Source of the DNA: Variovorax paradoxus
GTDB taxonomy: Bacteria > Pseudomonadota > Gammaproteobacteria > Burkholderiales > Burkholderiaceae_C
NCBI RefSeq assembly: GCF_030811855.1
Contig: NZ_JAUSRN010000004.1
Coordinates: 1-64,000, forward strand
DNA length: 64,000 bases
Direction of reading: 5' to 3'
This document shows positions 7,401 through 14,879 of the stretch, piece by piece. A program made the translations under genes and the position numbers. Each line of letters starts with the position of its first letter. Position 1 is the first letter of the stretch. The notes beneath the pieces were generated by a model that worked only from the letters and a program-made list of their open reading frames with translations, searched no databases and was not told the origin of the DNA.

Positions 7401-8282
7401 TACGCGTACTTCATGTCCATGCCCGCGGTGCGCGCCGAGACACCGAAGGCCGAACTGAAGTTTCCGTTCAGCATGCGGCCGCTGATGGCCGGATGGAACG
7501 CGCTCTTCCACGATCCGGCGCCGCTGCAGCCGGTGGCCACGCAAAGCGCCGAATGGAACCGCGGCGCCTACCTCGTCAACGGCCTGGGCCACTGCGGCGC
7601 GTGCCATACGCCGCGCAACGCGCTCGGCGCGGAGCAGGGCGGCAGCGCGTTCCTGTCGGGTGCGATGGTCGAGGGCTGGGAGGCGCCGGCGCTCACCGGC
7701 CTTTCGAAGTCGGCCGTGCCATGGGATGCTGACGAGCTCTACCGCTACCTGCGCCAAGGCCACGCCCAGCGCCATGGCATCGCAGGCGGGCCCATGGCTG
7801 AGGTGGTGCGCGAGCTGGCGCAGGTACCCGATGCCGACGTGCGCGCCATGGCCACCTACCTCGCGTCATTCAATCCCGCGCCTGTGGCCGTGCCGCAAGC
7901 CGCGGCGCAGCAGGTCGTCGACACCGCTGCGCGCACGCAGGGCAAGCTGCTCGGCCCTGCGCAACGCATGTTCGACAGCGCCTGCGCGTCATGCCATCAC
8001 GATGGCGACGGACCCACGCTGCTCGGCGTGAACACGCCACTCGCGCTCAACAGCAACCTCACGAGCGCAAGGCCCGACAACCTGCTGCGCACCATTCTCG
8101 ATGGCGTGCGCGAGCCCGCGAACCGCGAAATCGGCTTCATGCCGGCCTTCCGCGATGCGCTCGACGACCGGCAGATTGCCGAGCTCGCGGGCTACATGCG
8201 CGCGCGCTTTGCACCGCAGGAGCCGGCGTGGTCCGACCTGCAGGCGCAGGTGGCACGCGTGCGGGCGGCGCCGGGCCACTGA
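4446..8282 (+). CDS. Molybdopterin-binding hydroxylase fused to triheme cytochrome c (NicB-like)
   Basis: This 1278-residue catalytic subunit appears to pass electrons from N-heterocycle hydroxylation straight to cytochrome c. Residues 1 to about 800 are the aldehyde-oxidase-type molybdopterin region, with GHVDLGTGIQTALAQ near residue 60 and SLGAGESSSVPG near residue 760. A single hydrophobic segment near 850-872 follows. Three CxxCH heme sites then occur at Cys904, Cys1050 and Cys1180. NicB of nicotinate degraders has this fusion; plain isoquinoline oxidoreductase does not. With no leader peptide, the molybdenum domain should stay in the cytoplasm and the hemes in the periplasm. Two stretches of dispersed-repeat DNA are translated in frame, at about residues 361-396 and 806-840, and may make the protein longer than its relatives. 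Substrate remains inferred. Confidence 0.85.
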   Translation: MTRRADLPQTRAEFLSANGVLLVVRETPPAPPPAKGQPTAIAGNPIEGDEILLAVWDDGSASALNGHVDLGTGIQTALAQIVVEELDLGMPCVRMMLGDTARAPNQGATIASASIQIHSQPLRLAAAQARAWLLARAAERLGVAVEALQVRNGVVRVAEEPDRRINYADLVAGQRTVLRLDPAAEPKAPADYRIVGTRQPRVDIPAKLAGESVFVHDMRVPGMLHGRVVRPPYAGADHGEFIGNTLESVDESSIAHIPGIRAVVVIRDFVGIVAEREEHADQALRELRVVWKSWPGMPDLSNLAQALRDNPSTQRLLVDEGDVDGALAAAARPMHRTYVWPYQMHASIGPSCALAEWQPQDGGGVGSAAGPLPRRNAPPSGGSDPRAVEERGGIVLRCWAGSQNPHVLRADLAKLMGLDDVQVDVVRMEAAGCYGRNGADDVAADAALLARAVRAPVRVQLTREQEHAWEPKGAAQLMEVDGGLMADGRIAAYDFETSYPSNGAPTLALLLTRTIEPVAQAFEMGDRTARPPYSVDNLRVKVNDMAPIVRASWLRGVSALPSSFAHESYIDELATAAGVDPVQFRLRHLNDPRAVELVQATAQKAGWRMRTGPEENADGGLGEGGDVLFGQGFAYARYIHSKWPGFGAAWAAWVADVEVNRKTGEVHVRRVVVGHDAGLVINPAGVEHQVHGNVIQTTSRALMEEVQFVPQQGAAAAGAQLPGVLPSGVVESREWGSYPIINFRDVPVVEIMHMPRPGEPSLGAGESSSVPGTAAIANAIFDATGVRFREPPFTPEKVLAELNREFLPPPLGEGGGGGERRLNGGAAVPPSQPSPGRGRSKTDAPWPTSKGLWATGAALFIGGIGLIAGLLGWRSAIAPVLLTAPVYSQATIERGRMLAALGDCAVCHTASGGAPNAGGRAMETPFGTLYTTNLTPDAETGLGRWSFSAFQRAMREGVSRDGHHLYPAFPYTAFAKTSDDDLQALYAYFMSMPAVRAETPKAELKFPFSMRPLMAGWNALFHDPAPLQPVATQSAEWNRGAYLVNGLGHCGACHTPRNALGAEQGGSAFLSGAMVEGWEAPALTGLSKSAVPWDADELYRYLRQGHAQRHGIAGGPMAEVVRELAQVPDADVRAMATYLASFNPAPVAVPQAAAQQVVDTAARTQGKLLGPAQRMFDSACASCHHDGDGPTLLGVNTPLALNSNLTSARPDNLLRTILDGVREPANREIGFMPAFRDALDDRQIAELAGYMRARFAPQEPAWSDLQAQVARVRAAPGH
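5541..5632. repeat. Dispersed GC-rich repeat inside the molybdopterin subunit gene
   Basis: This segment has the stem CGCCCCCTTCGGGGGGCAGCG and neighbouring palindromic bases typical of intergenic repeats. Here it is read in frame and encodes a Gly/Pro/Ser-rich insertion between CALAEWQ and WAGSQNPH, two pieces that are normally close together in the family. It appears to be a tolerated surface loop. Confidence 0.55.
6866..6966. repeat. Second in-frame repeat, between molybdopterin and cytochrome parts
   Basis: CTCCCTCCCCCTTTGGGGGAGGG at the left and CCTTCCCCCGGAAGGGGAAGG at the right form an inverted pair of short palindromes. They are translated as the Gly/Pro-rich linker just before the membrane segment. 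The right end looks like a ribosome site, but the ATGs that follow (6973 and 6980) are in other frames, so one continuous protein is the better reading. Confidence 0.55.
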
Positions 8283-8534
8283 GTCTGCCGCGGCCGACCC
8301 GCTCGGCCTGCGACTCTGCATTTGCAAACGACTGGCGCGTTGCGCCCAGGCGAACGCACGCCTGCAATTGAAATTTATTGTTGGCGCAGGCGGCCCAGAT
8401 ACAGAGGCATACGCAAGCCGAGCGGCAGGCGGCCCGCGCGCCGAACAATCGCGCCGTCGGTTCGGAAAGGCGCATGCGGTCCGGCTGACAACGCTCTCCC
8501 AGAACGCCATCACACGCCCCGAAAGGAATCTCCA
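8283..8534. other. Intergenic stretch, possible weak terminator
   Basis: GGCCGA (8292-8297) and TCGGCC (8303-8308) form a small stem soon after the oxidase stop, without a T run. The rest shows no gene. A GAAAGGA ribosome site lies just before the ATG at 8535. No confident promoter could be named. Confidence 0.3.
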
Positions 8535-9560
8535 ATGACCGCTTCGCCCCAGTTGCCCCGCCGCTCCTTCCTCACCAAGGCAGCGCTCGGCATGGTCGCC
8601 GCCCAGCTGACTTCGATGACGATGCCTGCCTTCGCCCAATCTGCGGGCGCAGGCAGCGCGAGGCGGCTCGAGCCGCTCAAGAGCATCGAGGCTGGCGCGC
8701 TCGACATCGGCTACTACGAAGCCGGACCCGCGAATGGAGCGCCAGTGATCCTGCTGCACGGCTGGCCGTACGACATCCACATGTTCGTCGACGTCGCACC
8801 GCAGCTTGCCGCCGCCGGCTTTCGCGTGATCGTTCCCTATCTGCGCGGCTATGGCACCACGCGCTTCCTCTCGGCGGACACGCCGCGCAACGGGCAACAG
8901 TCGGCGGTTGCCGTCGACATCATCGCGTTGATGGATGCCTTGAAAATCAAGACCGCCACGGTGGCCGGCTGCGACTGGGGCGCGCGCACGGCCTGCATCA
9001 TGGCCGCGCTGTGGCCGGAGCGCGTGAAGGCGCTGGTGTCGGTCAGCGGCTATCTCATCGGCAGCCAGGCGGCCGGCAAGAACCCGCTGCCGCCCGAAGC
9101 CGAGTTGCAGTGGTGGTACCAGTACTACTTCGCCACCGAGCGCGGTCGCGTGGGGTACGAGAAGAACCGCCACGACTTTGCCAAGCTCATCTGGCAGATC
9201 GCATCGCCCAAGTGGAACTTCGATGCGGCCACGTTCGAGCGCAGCGCCGTGGCGTTCGAAAACCCCGATCACGTGGCGATCACCGTGCACAACTATCGCT
9301 GGCGCCTTGGCCTGGCCGATGGCGAAGCGAAGTACCAGGCCCTGGAGGAGCGCTTGGCCAAGGCTCCGGTCATCGCCGTGCCGACCATTACGCTCGAAGG
9401 CGATGCCAACGGCGCGCCGCACCCGCAACCGAGCGCCTATGCGAACAAGTTTTCCGGGCGCTATGAGCATCGGCTGGTCAGCGGCGGCATCGGCCACAAC
9501 CTGCCGCAGGAAGCGCCCGAGGCGTTTGCAAAGGCAGTGGTCGACGTGGCGCGCGGGTGA
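8535..9560 (+). CDS. Exported alpha/beta hydrolase (epoxide-hydrolase/dehalogenase-like)
   Basis: The 341-residue protein begins with a Tat-like leader (RRSFLTKAALGMVAA) ending near AFAQSA. The oxyanion motif is LLHGWPYD. The nucleophile elbow reads AGCDWGAR with Asp147, and the catalytic histidine is likely His321 in GGIGHNLPQ. An Asp nucleophile points to epoxide hydrolases or haloalkane dehalogenases rather than Ser esterases. The ATG at 8535 was chosen because a good Shine-Dalgarno precedes it and the leader starts there; longer readings add no homology. The substrate is unknown. The next gene, of the fumarylacetoacetate-hydrolase family, follows after 51 nt, so they may be co-transcribed. 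Confidence 0.8.
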   Translation: MTASPQLPRRSFLTKAALGMVAAQLTSMTMPAFAQSAGAGSARRLEPLKSIEAGALDIGYYEAGPANGAPVILLHGWPYDIHMFVDVAPQLAAAGFRVIVPYLRGYGTTRFLSADTPRNGQQSAVAVDIIALMDALKIKTATVAGCDWGARTACIMAALWPERVKALVSVSGYLIGSQAAGKNPLPPEAELQWWYQYYFATERGRVGYEKNRHDFAKLIWQIASPKWNFDAATFERSAVAFENPDHVAITVHNYRWRLGLADGEAKYQALEERLAKAPVIAVPTITLEGDANGAPHPQPSAYANKFSGRYEHRLVSGGIGHNLPQEAPEAFAKAVVDVARG

Positions 9561-9611
9561 AACACTGACGCTACGATCACCTCTCCCTACATACCCAAGA
9601 GAGACGACCCC

Positions 9612-10799
9612 ATGCCGCTGAACCTCGACACCTCCTCGAGCCTCCCGCAAGACGCCGCGCGTGCCACGCTGGTCGGCCGCCTATGGCAGCCCGGCGTCGG
9701 GCCGGTGCTCGTGGCCGTCCATGAAGGCGGGCTGCACGACCTGTCACGGCTCGCACCCACGATGAGCGACCTGCTCGAAGCGAAGGAGCCGCCATCTGAT
9801 GCGGTGCGGCGGTTGATCAATGCCGGCCAAGCCACGCGCATCGCCTCGCTCGACGAGACCATCGCCAACAGCGATTCAACCGCGCGCGACGAAGCCAAGC
9901 CCTGGCTGCTCGCGCCCTGCGACCTGCAGGCCATCAAGGCCAGCGGCGTGACCTTTGTCGAGAGCCTTCTCGAACGAGTGATCGAAGAGCAGGCGCGCGG
10001 CGATGCATCGCGTGCAGAGGCCACGCGCGCGGCGCTCAGCGGCGTGCTCGGCGACAACCTCGCGGGCATCGTGCCCGGCTCGGCCGAAGCCGCGAAGGTC
10101 AAGGAGGTCTTGATCTCGCAGGGCGCATGGTCGCAGTACCTCGAAGTCGGCATTGGCCCCGACGCCGAGATCTTCACCAAGTCGCCGGTGCTCTCGGCCG
10201 TGGGCACCGGCGCCGACGTGGGCATCCATGCCGGATCGGTGTGGAACAACCCCGAGCCCGAGGTGGTGCTCGCGGTCAACAGCCGCGGCGAGACGCTTGG
10301 CGCCGCGCTGGGCAACGACGTCAACCTGCGCGACTTCGAAGGCCGCAGCGCGTTGCTGCTCGGCAAGGCGAAGGACAACAACGCCTCGTGCGCCATCGGT
10401 CCGTTCATCCGCTTGTTCGACGCGCACTTCGGCATCGACGACGTGCGCCGCATCACGGTGGCACTCGAAGTGACGGGCCCCGAAGGCTTCACGCTCGAAG
10501 GCTCGAGTTCGCTTTCGAAAATCAGCCGCGATCCGCTCGACCTGGTCTCGCAAGCCATCGGCGCGCACCATGACTATCCAGACGGCTTCATGCTGTTTCT
10601 CGGCACGATGTTCGCGCCGACACAAGACCGTCACGGTCCCGGGCAAGGATTCACCCACGTCGTGGGCGACCGCGTGCGCATCGCCGCACCGGAACTCGGC
10701 GCGCTGGTGAACCGCGTCGTTCATTCGGACCAGGCGCCAAGGTGGACTTTTGGCCTCAGTGCGCTGATGCGCAATCTAGCCAGTCGCGGATTGCTGTAA
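9612..10799 (+). CDS. Fumarylacetoacetate hydrolase family protein
   Basis: This 395-residue protein carries the FAH fold in its C-terminal two thirds. The segment around GPDAEIFTKSPVLSAVGTG and NPEPEVVLAVNSRGE contains the acidic metal-ligand pattern of the family. GRSALLLGKAKDNNASCAIGPF is also typical of the long FAH paralogs of Burkholderiales. Members hydrolyse or isomerise C-C bonds in beta-diketo acids, and the exact substrate cannot be told. No cluster of aromatic-catabolism genes surrounds it apart from the hydrolase upstream. A Shine-Dalgarno-like AAGAGAGAC precedes the ATG. Confidence 0.8.
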   Translation: MPLNLDTSSSLPQDAARATLVGRLWQPGVGPVLVAVHEGGLHDLSRLAPTMSDLLEAKEPPSDAVRRLINAGQATRIASLDETIANSDSTARDEAKPWLLAPCDLQAIKASGVTFVESLLERVIEEQARGDASRAEATRAALSGVLGDNLAGIVPGSAEAAKVKEVLISQGAWSQYLEVGIGPDAEIFTKSPVLSAVGTGADVGIHAGSVWNNPEPEVVLAVNSRGETLGAALGNDVNLRDFEGRSALLLGKAKDNNASCAIGPFIRLFDAHFGIDDVRRITVALEVTGPEGFTLEGSSSLSKISRDPLDLVSQAIGAHHDYPDGFMLFLGTMFAPTQDRHGPGQGFTHVVGDRVRIAAPELGALVNRVVHSDQAPRWTFGLSALMRNLASRGLL

Positions 10800-10818
10800 A
10801 CAATCTTTCTACGCTTTA

Positions 10819-10837
10819 AAAGGAGTTGTACTCCTTT
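10819..10837. promoter_or_regulatory. Perfect palindrome between catabolic gene and T6SS cluster
   Basis: AAAGGAGT (10819-10826) and ACTCCTTT (10830-10837) are exact reverse complements with a 3-nt centre. The element lies 20 nt after the FAH-family stop and about 100 nt before tssA. It could be a short terminator, though the T tract after it is weak, or an operator for the T6SS operon. Confidence 0.4.
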
Positions 10838-10934
10838 GTGATTCATAGGCGGTACGTAGCAATGTGTTGCTGTTGACCGCGCTTCCCGTTCCCCTCAAGA
10901 TAACCATTGTTGGTGGTTGTTAATAAATAGGGAG

Positions 10935-12020
10935 ATGGGGTTGTCGCCGAGCGAGTTAGAACTATTGCAGTCGCCTGTTGAAGGCCCGCTCCCGTGCGGC
11001 GAAGACCTCGAATACGACCCCGACTTCATGGCGCTGCAACAGGCTGCGACAGGAAAGCGGGAGCAGCAGTTCGGCTCCACCATCATCCCGGCGGAGCCGC
11101 CCGACTGGGCCCGTGTAGAGCGCATCGCAACGCAGCTGTGCAAACGCACGCTCGACGTGCGCGTGCTGGTTCCGCTGACGCTGGCATGGACCGAGAGCCG
11201 CGGCCTGCCCGGCTATGTCGATGGGTTGCGCGTGGTGGACGGCATCTTGCAGAAGTATTGGGACGACGTGCATCCGCGCGTGGTCGATGGTGATTTCGAA
11301 GACCCGCTGCCGCGCATGAATGCGCTGGCCGCATTGGCAGAAGCCGAGGGACTCGGGCGCAGCGTGCGCGATGCACGCCTGCTCGAGGATGCCGGCGCGT
11401 CGATGAGCCTGCGGCAGGTCGAGGCCGTGCTCGATTCGAGCAAGGCCGACCAGATCGATTACCCGGGCGGCATCGGCCGGCTGCGGGAAGTGGCGCGCCG
11501 CGCGCAAGAAAAAGCGGCGGCGCCGGTGATGGCATTGCATGCAGCGCTGGGTCTGCTGCAGCGAATTCGCGAGACCTCGGAGCGCGCACTGGGACAAAGC
11601 TGGACGCCCGACTTTTCGCGGCTCGAGCGTTCGCTTCGCACCGTGGTCCAGCTGCTGCCGGAGCAGGCGCAGCCCGCTCCGGCCGAGGAACTGAAGGCCG
11701 CAAGCGGAAATGAGCCGGCCAAGGCGGCCGCGTCGGGACAAGGCATCGCGAGCCCTTTGAACGGTGCGTCGGGCCACGGTTTAGCAAGCATTAAAGATAT
11801 TGAAATATCGACTCGTGATGATGTGCAGGTGTTGCTGGAGAAGGCGTGCCAATACATGGAGCGCACCGAGCCCAGCCACCCGGCACCAATGCTCATCCGT
11901 AGAGCGCAAAGACTGCTGGACCTCAACTTCTTCCAGATCATCGAAGAACTCGTACCCGAGGGCTTGCAGAAGATTGAAAGCCTGGCGGGACGTTCGCTGA
12001 GCAGCGGCACGGCCGAATAG
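10935..12020 (+). CDS. tssA: Type VI secretion protein TssA
   Basis: TssA caps the growing sheath and links baseplate to tail. The N-terminal ImpA domain is recognised by PCGEDLEYDPDF close to the start, followed by DWARVERIATQLCKRTLDVRVL. The C-terminal part ends with a helical region (YMERTEPSHPAPMLIRRAQRLL) shared by TssA proteins. The start is uncertain. ATG 10935 gives 361 residues but has no spaced ribosome site. TTG 10941 follows AGGGAG by 6 nt and would remove two residues. An upstream TTG at 10917 is also in frame. It opens a plus-strand run that may extend to 34500. Confidence 0.92.
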   Translation: MGLSPSELELLQSPVEGPLPCGEDLEYDPDFMALQQAATGKREQQFGSTIIPAEPPDWARVERIATQLCKRTLDVRVLVPLTLAWTESRGLPGYVDGLRVVDGILQKYWDDVHPRVVDGDFEDPLPRMNALAALAEAEGLGRSVRDARLLEDAGASMSLRQVEAVLDSSKADQIDYPGGIGRLREVARRAQEKAAAPVMALHAALGLLQRIRETSERALGQSWTPDFSRLERSLRTVVQLLPEQAQPAPAEELKAASGNEPAKAAASGQGIASPLNGASGHGLASIKDIEISTRDDVQVLLEKACQYMERTEPSHPAPMLIRRAQRLLDLNFFQIIEELVPEGLQKIESLAGRSLSSGTAE

Positions 12021-12108
12021 AGCGAAGGCAGGCGCCGGCGCGAGAACACAAGGACAGACAGTCAGGGCAGGTCCGACCCACACGCATCAGAGATTCAAGA
12101 GGAAGCTT

Positions 12109-12681
12109 ATGGCAGACAACCGTGTCAGGAACAGTGGTCAGAAGTTCATTGCGCGCAACCGCGCACCGCGCGTGCAGATCGAGTACGACGTAGAGATCTA
12201 CGGCAGCGAACGCAAGATCCAGCTGCCCTTCGTGATGGGCGTGATCGCCGATCTCGCGGGCAAGCAGGTCGACCCGATGCCCGATCTCGCCGATCGCGAT
12301 TTCATGGCGGTGGACATCGACAACTTCGACGACCGCATGAAGTCGATCAAGCCGCGCGTGGCCTTCCAGGTACCCAACACGCTCACGGGCGAGGGCCAGA
12401 TGAACGTCGACATCACCTTCGACAGCATGGACGACTTCTCGCCCGCGCGCATTGCACGCCAGGTGGGCGCGCTTCAGCACCTGCTCGAAGCCCGCACCGA
12501 GCTTTCCAACCTGCTGTCCTACATGGACGGCAAGAACGGCGCGGAGCAGCTGATTGCCCAAGCGCTGCAGAACCCGGAGCTGCTCAAGTCGCTCGCGTCC
12601 GCACCCAACCCGGCCGTGGCCAAGGCGGTGGAAGCGGCGAACGAAAAGTCCGGCGGCGCCGGCACCATCCCTTCCGAATAA
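12109..12681 (+). CDS. tssB: Type VI secretion contractile sheath small subunit TssB (VipA)
   Basis: TssB forms the contractile sheath with TssC. The 190-residue protein has the family signature in RVQIEYDVEIYGSERKIQLP near the N-terminus and PFVMGVIADLAG just after it. The C-terminal helix QVGALQHLLEARTELSNLL is the part that packs against TssC and is recognised by ClpV in studied systems. It begins 88 nt after tssA with a clear AGAGGAAG ribosome site and precedes tssC by 36 nt, the usual order. Confidence 0.96.
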   Translation: MADNRVRNSGQKFIARNRAPRVQIEYDVEIYGSERKIQLPFVMGVIADLAGKQVDPMPDLADRDFMAVDIDNFDDRMKSIKPRVAFQVPNTLTGEGQMNVDITFDSMDDFSPARIARQVGALQHLLEARTELSNLLSYMDGKNGAEQLIAQALQNPELLKSLASAPNPAVAKAVEAANEKSGGAGTIPSE

Positions 12682-12717
12682 GCCGAGCAAGTCGACCAAG
12701 CCGACAGGACTTCCACC

Positions 12718-14229
12718 ATGAGCACCGCATCCAAACAGACAGCAGCGCGCGCGCAGACCGCCACCATCGAGGCGCTCGAGCCCAACGAGTTCTCCGACCT
12801 GCTGCAGCGAGAGTTCAAGCCCAAGACCGACCAGGCCCGCGAGGCGGTGCAAAGCGCCGTCAAGACCTTGGCGGTGCAGGCGCTCGAAAGCACCGTCACC
12901 ATCTCGAACGATGCCTACCGCACCGTGCAGGCGATCATCACCGAGATCGACCGCAAGCTCTCCGAGCAGATCAACCAGATTCTTCACCACGAGGACTTCC
13001 AGCAGCTCGAAGGCGCATGGCGCGGCCTGCACTACCTGGTCAACAACACCGAGACCGACGAACAGCTCAAGATCCGCGTGATGTGCGCGTCGAAGCGCGA
13101 AGTGGCGCGCTCGCTCAAGCGCCACAAGGGCATCGGCTGGGACCAGAGCCCGCTGTTCAAGAAAATCTACGAACACGAATACGGCCAGTTCGGCGGTGAG
13201 CCCTTCGGTGCGCTGATCGGCGACTTCCACTTCGACCACAGCCCGCCCGATGTCGAGATGCTCGGCGAAATGGCGAAGATCGCCGCGGCCGCGCACTGCC
13301 CCTTCATTGCCGGCGCATCGCCCACCGTGATGCAGATGGATTCGTGGCAGGAGCTCTCGAACCCGCGCGACCTCACCAAGATTTTCCAGAACACCGAGCA
13401 CACCGCATGGCGCTCGCTGCGTGAGTCGGAAGACGCGCGCTACATCGGCCTGGCCATGCCGCGCTTCCTGGCACGCCTCCCTTACGGCGCGCGCACCAAT
13501 CCAGTCGATGAGTTCGAGTTCGAGGAAGAAACCGACTCGGCCCTGCACAACCGCTACACCTGGGCCAACTCGGCCTACGCCATGGGCGTGAACATCAACC
13601 GCTCGTTCAAGCAGTACGGCTGGTGCACCTCCATTCGTGGCGTGGAATCGGGCGGTGCGGTCGAGAACCTTCCGACCCATACCTTCCCGACCGACGACGG
13701 CGGCGTGGACATGAAGTGCCCGACCGAGATCGCCATCAGCGACCGGCGCGAGGCTGAGCTCGCCAAGAACGGCTTCATGCCGCTGGTGCACCGCAAGAAC
13801 TCCGACTTTGCGGCCTTCATCGGCGCGCAGTCGCTGCAGCAGCCGGCCGAGTACTACGACGCCGATGCCACGGCAAACGCCAACCTTGCGGCGCGCCTGC
13901 CGTACCTGTTTGCATGCTGCCGCTTCGCGCACTACCTGAAGTGCATCGTGCGCGACAAGATCGGATCGTTCCGCGAGCGCGAGGACATGGAGCGCTGGCT
14001 CAACGACTGGATCATGAACTACGTGGACGGCAGCCCCGGCACGTCGTCGCAGGACACGAAGGCAATGAAGCCGCTGGCGGCGGCAGAAGTCCAGGTGGAA
14101 GCCATCGAGGACAACCCGGGCTACTACGCCGCCAAGTTTTTTCTCCGGCCGCACTATCAGCTCGAAGGGCTGACTGTGTCGTTGCGGCTGGTTTCGAAGC
14201 TGCCATCCAACAAGAAGGACAGCAGCTAG
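12718..14229 (+). CDS. tssC: Type VI secretion contractile sheath large subunit TssC (VipB)
   Basis: TssC is the large sheath protein that contracts to drive the Hcp tube outward. The 503-residue length is normal. Recognisable stretches include HHEDFQQLEGAWRGLHYLV, GDFHFDHSPPDVEMLGEMA and FPTDDGGVDMKCPTEIAISD. The protein ends with HYQLEGLTVSLRLVSKLP, also conserved. It sits directly between tssB and hcp, so sheath and tube are made from one message. Confidence 0.97.
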   Translation: MSTASKQTAARAQTATIEALEPNEFSDLLQREFKPKTDQAREAVQSAVKTLAVQALESTVTISNDAYRTVQAIITEIDRKLSEQINQILHHEDFQQLEGAWRGLHYLVNNTETDEQLKIRVMCASKREVARSLKRHKGIGWDQSPLFKKIYEHEYGQFGGEPFGALIGDFHFDHSPPDVEMLGEMAKIAAAAHCPFIAGASPTVMQMDSWQELSNPRDLTKIFQNTEHTAWRSLRESEDARYIGLAMPRFLARLPYGARTNPVDEFEFEEETDSALHNRYTWANSAYAMGVNINRSFKQYGWCTSIRGVESGGAVENLPTHTFPTDDGGVDMKCPTEIAISDRREAELAKNGFMPLVHRKNSDFAAFIGAQSLQQPAEYYDADATANANLAARLPYLFACCRFAHYLKCIVRDKIGSFREREDMERWLNDWIMNYVDGSPGTSSQDTKAMKPLAAAEVQVEAIEDNPGYYAAKFFLRPHYQLEGLTVSLRLVSKLPSNKKDSS

Positions 14230-14276
14230 TTCAACGGTGTCCCGCAAGCGGGCAAATATAACTTTGGGGGTTAATC

Positions 14277-14759
14277 ATGGCAGTAGACATGTTCATGCGC
14301 GTCGAGGGCGCAAACGGCGAATCCAAGGACTCGAACCACAAGGACTGGACGGATATCAAGTCGTTTGCATGGGGAGCGACGCAGCCTGGAAACATGGTCA
14401 GCGGCGGTGGCGGCGGTGTGGGCAAGGCGAGCTTCAATGACCTGCAGGTCATTGCGCGCATCGACAAGGCGGCCCCGTCCGTCATGAAGAACTGCGCCAG
14501 CGGCAAGCACCTGAGCAAGGTCGAGGTGTCGGTGTGCAAGGCGGGGGGCTCGCAGATCGAATACACCCGCGTCACGCTGGAAGAAGTGCTGGTCACCTCG
14601 GTGCAGTACACGGCCGAGCAGGGCGGCGATGCGGTGCTGGTGCAGTTCGCCTTCCAGGCCGCCAAGGTCAAGCAGCAGTACTGGGAGCAGACGGACAAGG
14701 GCGGCAAGGGCGCCGAGACCGTGCTGGCCTGGAACATCAAGGAAAACCGGGAATCCTGA
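14277..14759 (+). CDS. hcp: Type VI secretion tube protein Hcp (TssD)
   Basis: Hcp hexamers stack into the inner tube and are released when the system fires. The 160-residue protein starts MAVDMFMRVEGANGESKD and has the conserved WGATQPG segment and the LEEVLVTSVQY strand. No C-terminal toxin extension is present. A strong hairpin follows the gene at 14775-14821, which fits the high demand for Hcp relative to downstream genes. A GGGGG-rich ribosome site precedes the ATG. Confidence 0.96.
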   Translation: MAVDMFMRVEGANGESKDSNHKDWTDIKSFAWGATQPGNMVSGGGGGVGKASFNDLQVIARIDKAAPSVMKNCASGKHLSKVEVSVCKAGGSQIEYTRVTLEEVLVTSVQYTAEQGGDAVLVQFAFQAAKVKQQYWEQTDKGGKGAETVLAWNIKENRES

Positions 14760-14774
14760 TTCCCGCGAGTCCCG

Positions 14775-14821
14775 GCCGGAGCCGCGCGCGCCGCTTTTTC
14801 TGCGGCGTGCCGCGGGCCGGC
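14775..14821 (+). terminator. Hairpin after hcp, possible partial terminator or mRNA-end stabiliser
   Basis: A left arm at 14775-14794 and a right arm at 14802-14821 pair imperfectly around the loop TTTTTCT. The inner GCGCCGC/GCGGCG part and the outer GCCGG/CCGGC part are complementary. It lies 16 nt after the hcp stop and 58 nt before tagJ. There is no clean T run after the stem, so attenuation or mRNA protection is as likely as full termination. Confidence 0.45.
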
Positions 14822-14879
14822 CTCCCACAGATATTCACCGACGGCCCACGGGCCGTGCGCGAGTCAATGAGGAAGCTAC

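Noticed and set aside
4629..7775. Minus-strand open frame of about 1050 codons opposite the hydroxylase subunit
   Set aside because: No ribosome site, biased low-information composition, and complete overlap with conserved domains on the plus strand.
6973..8282. Separate cytochrome c gene starting after the repeat-derived AAGGAG
   Set aside because: The ATGs at 6973 and 6980 are in other reading frames; the cytochrome region is in frame with the molybdopterin part, as in NicB.
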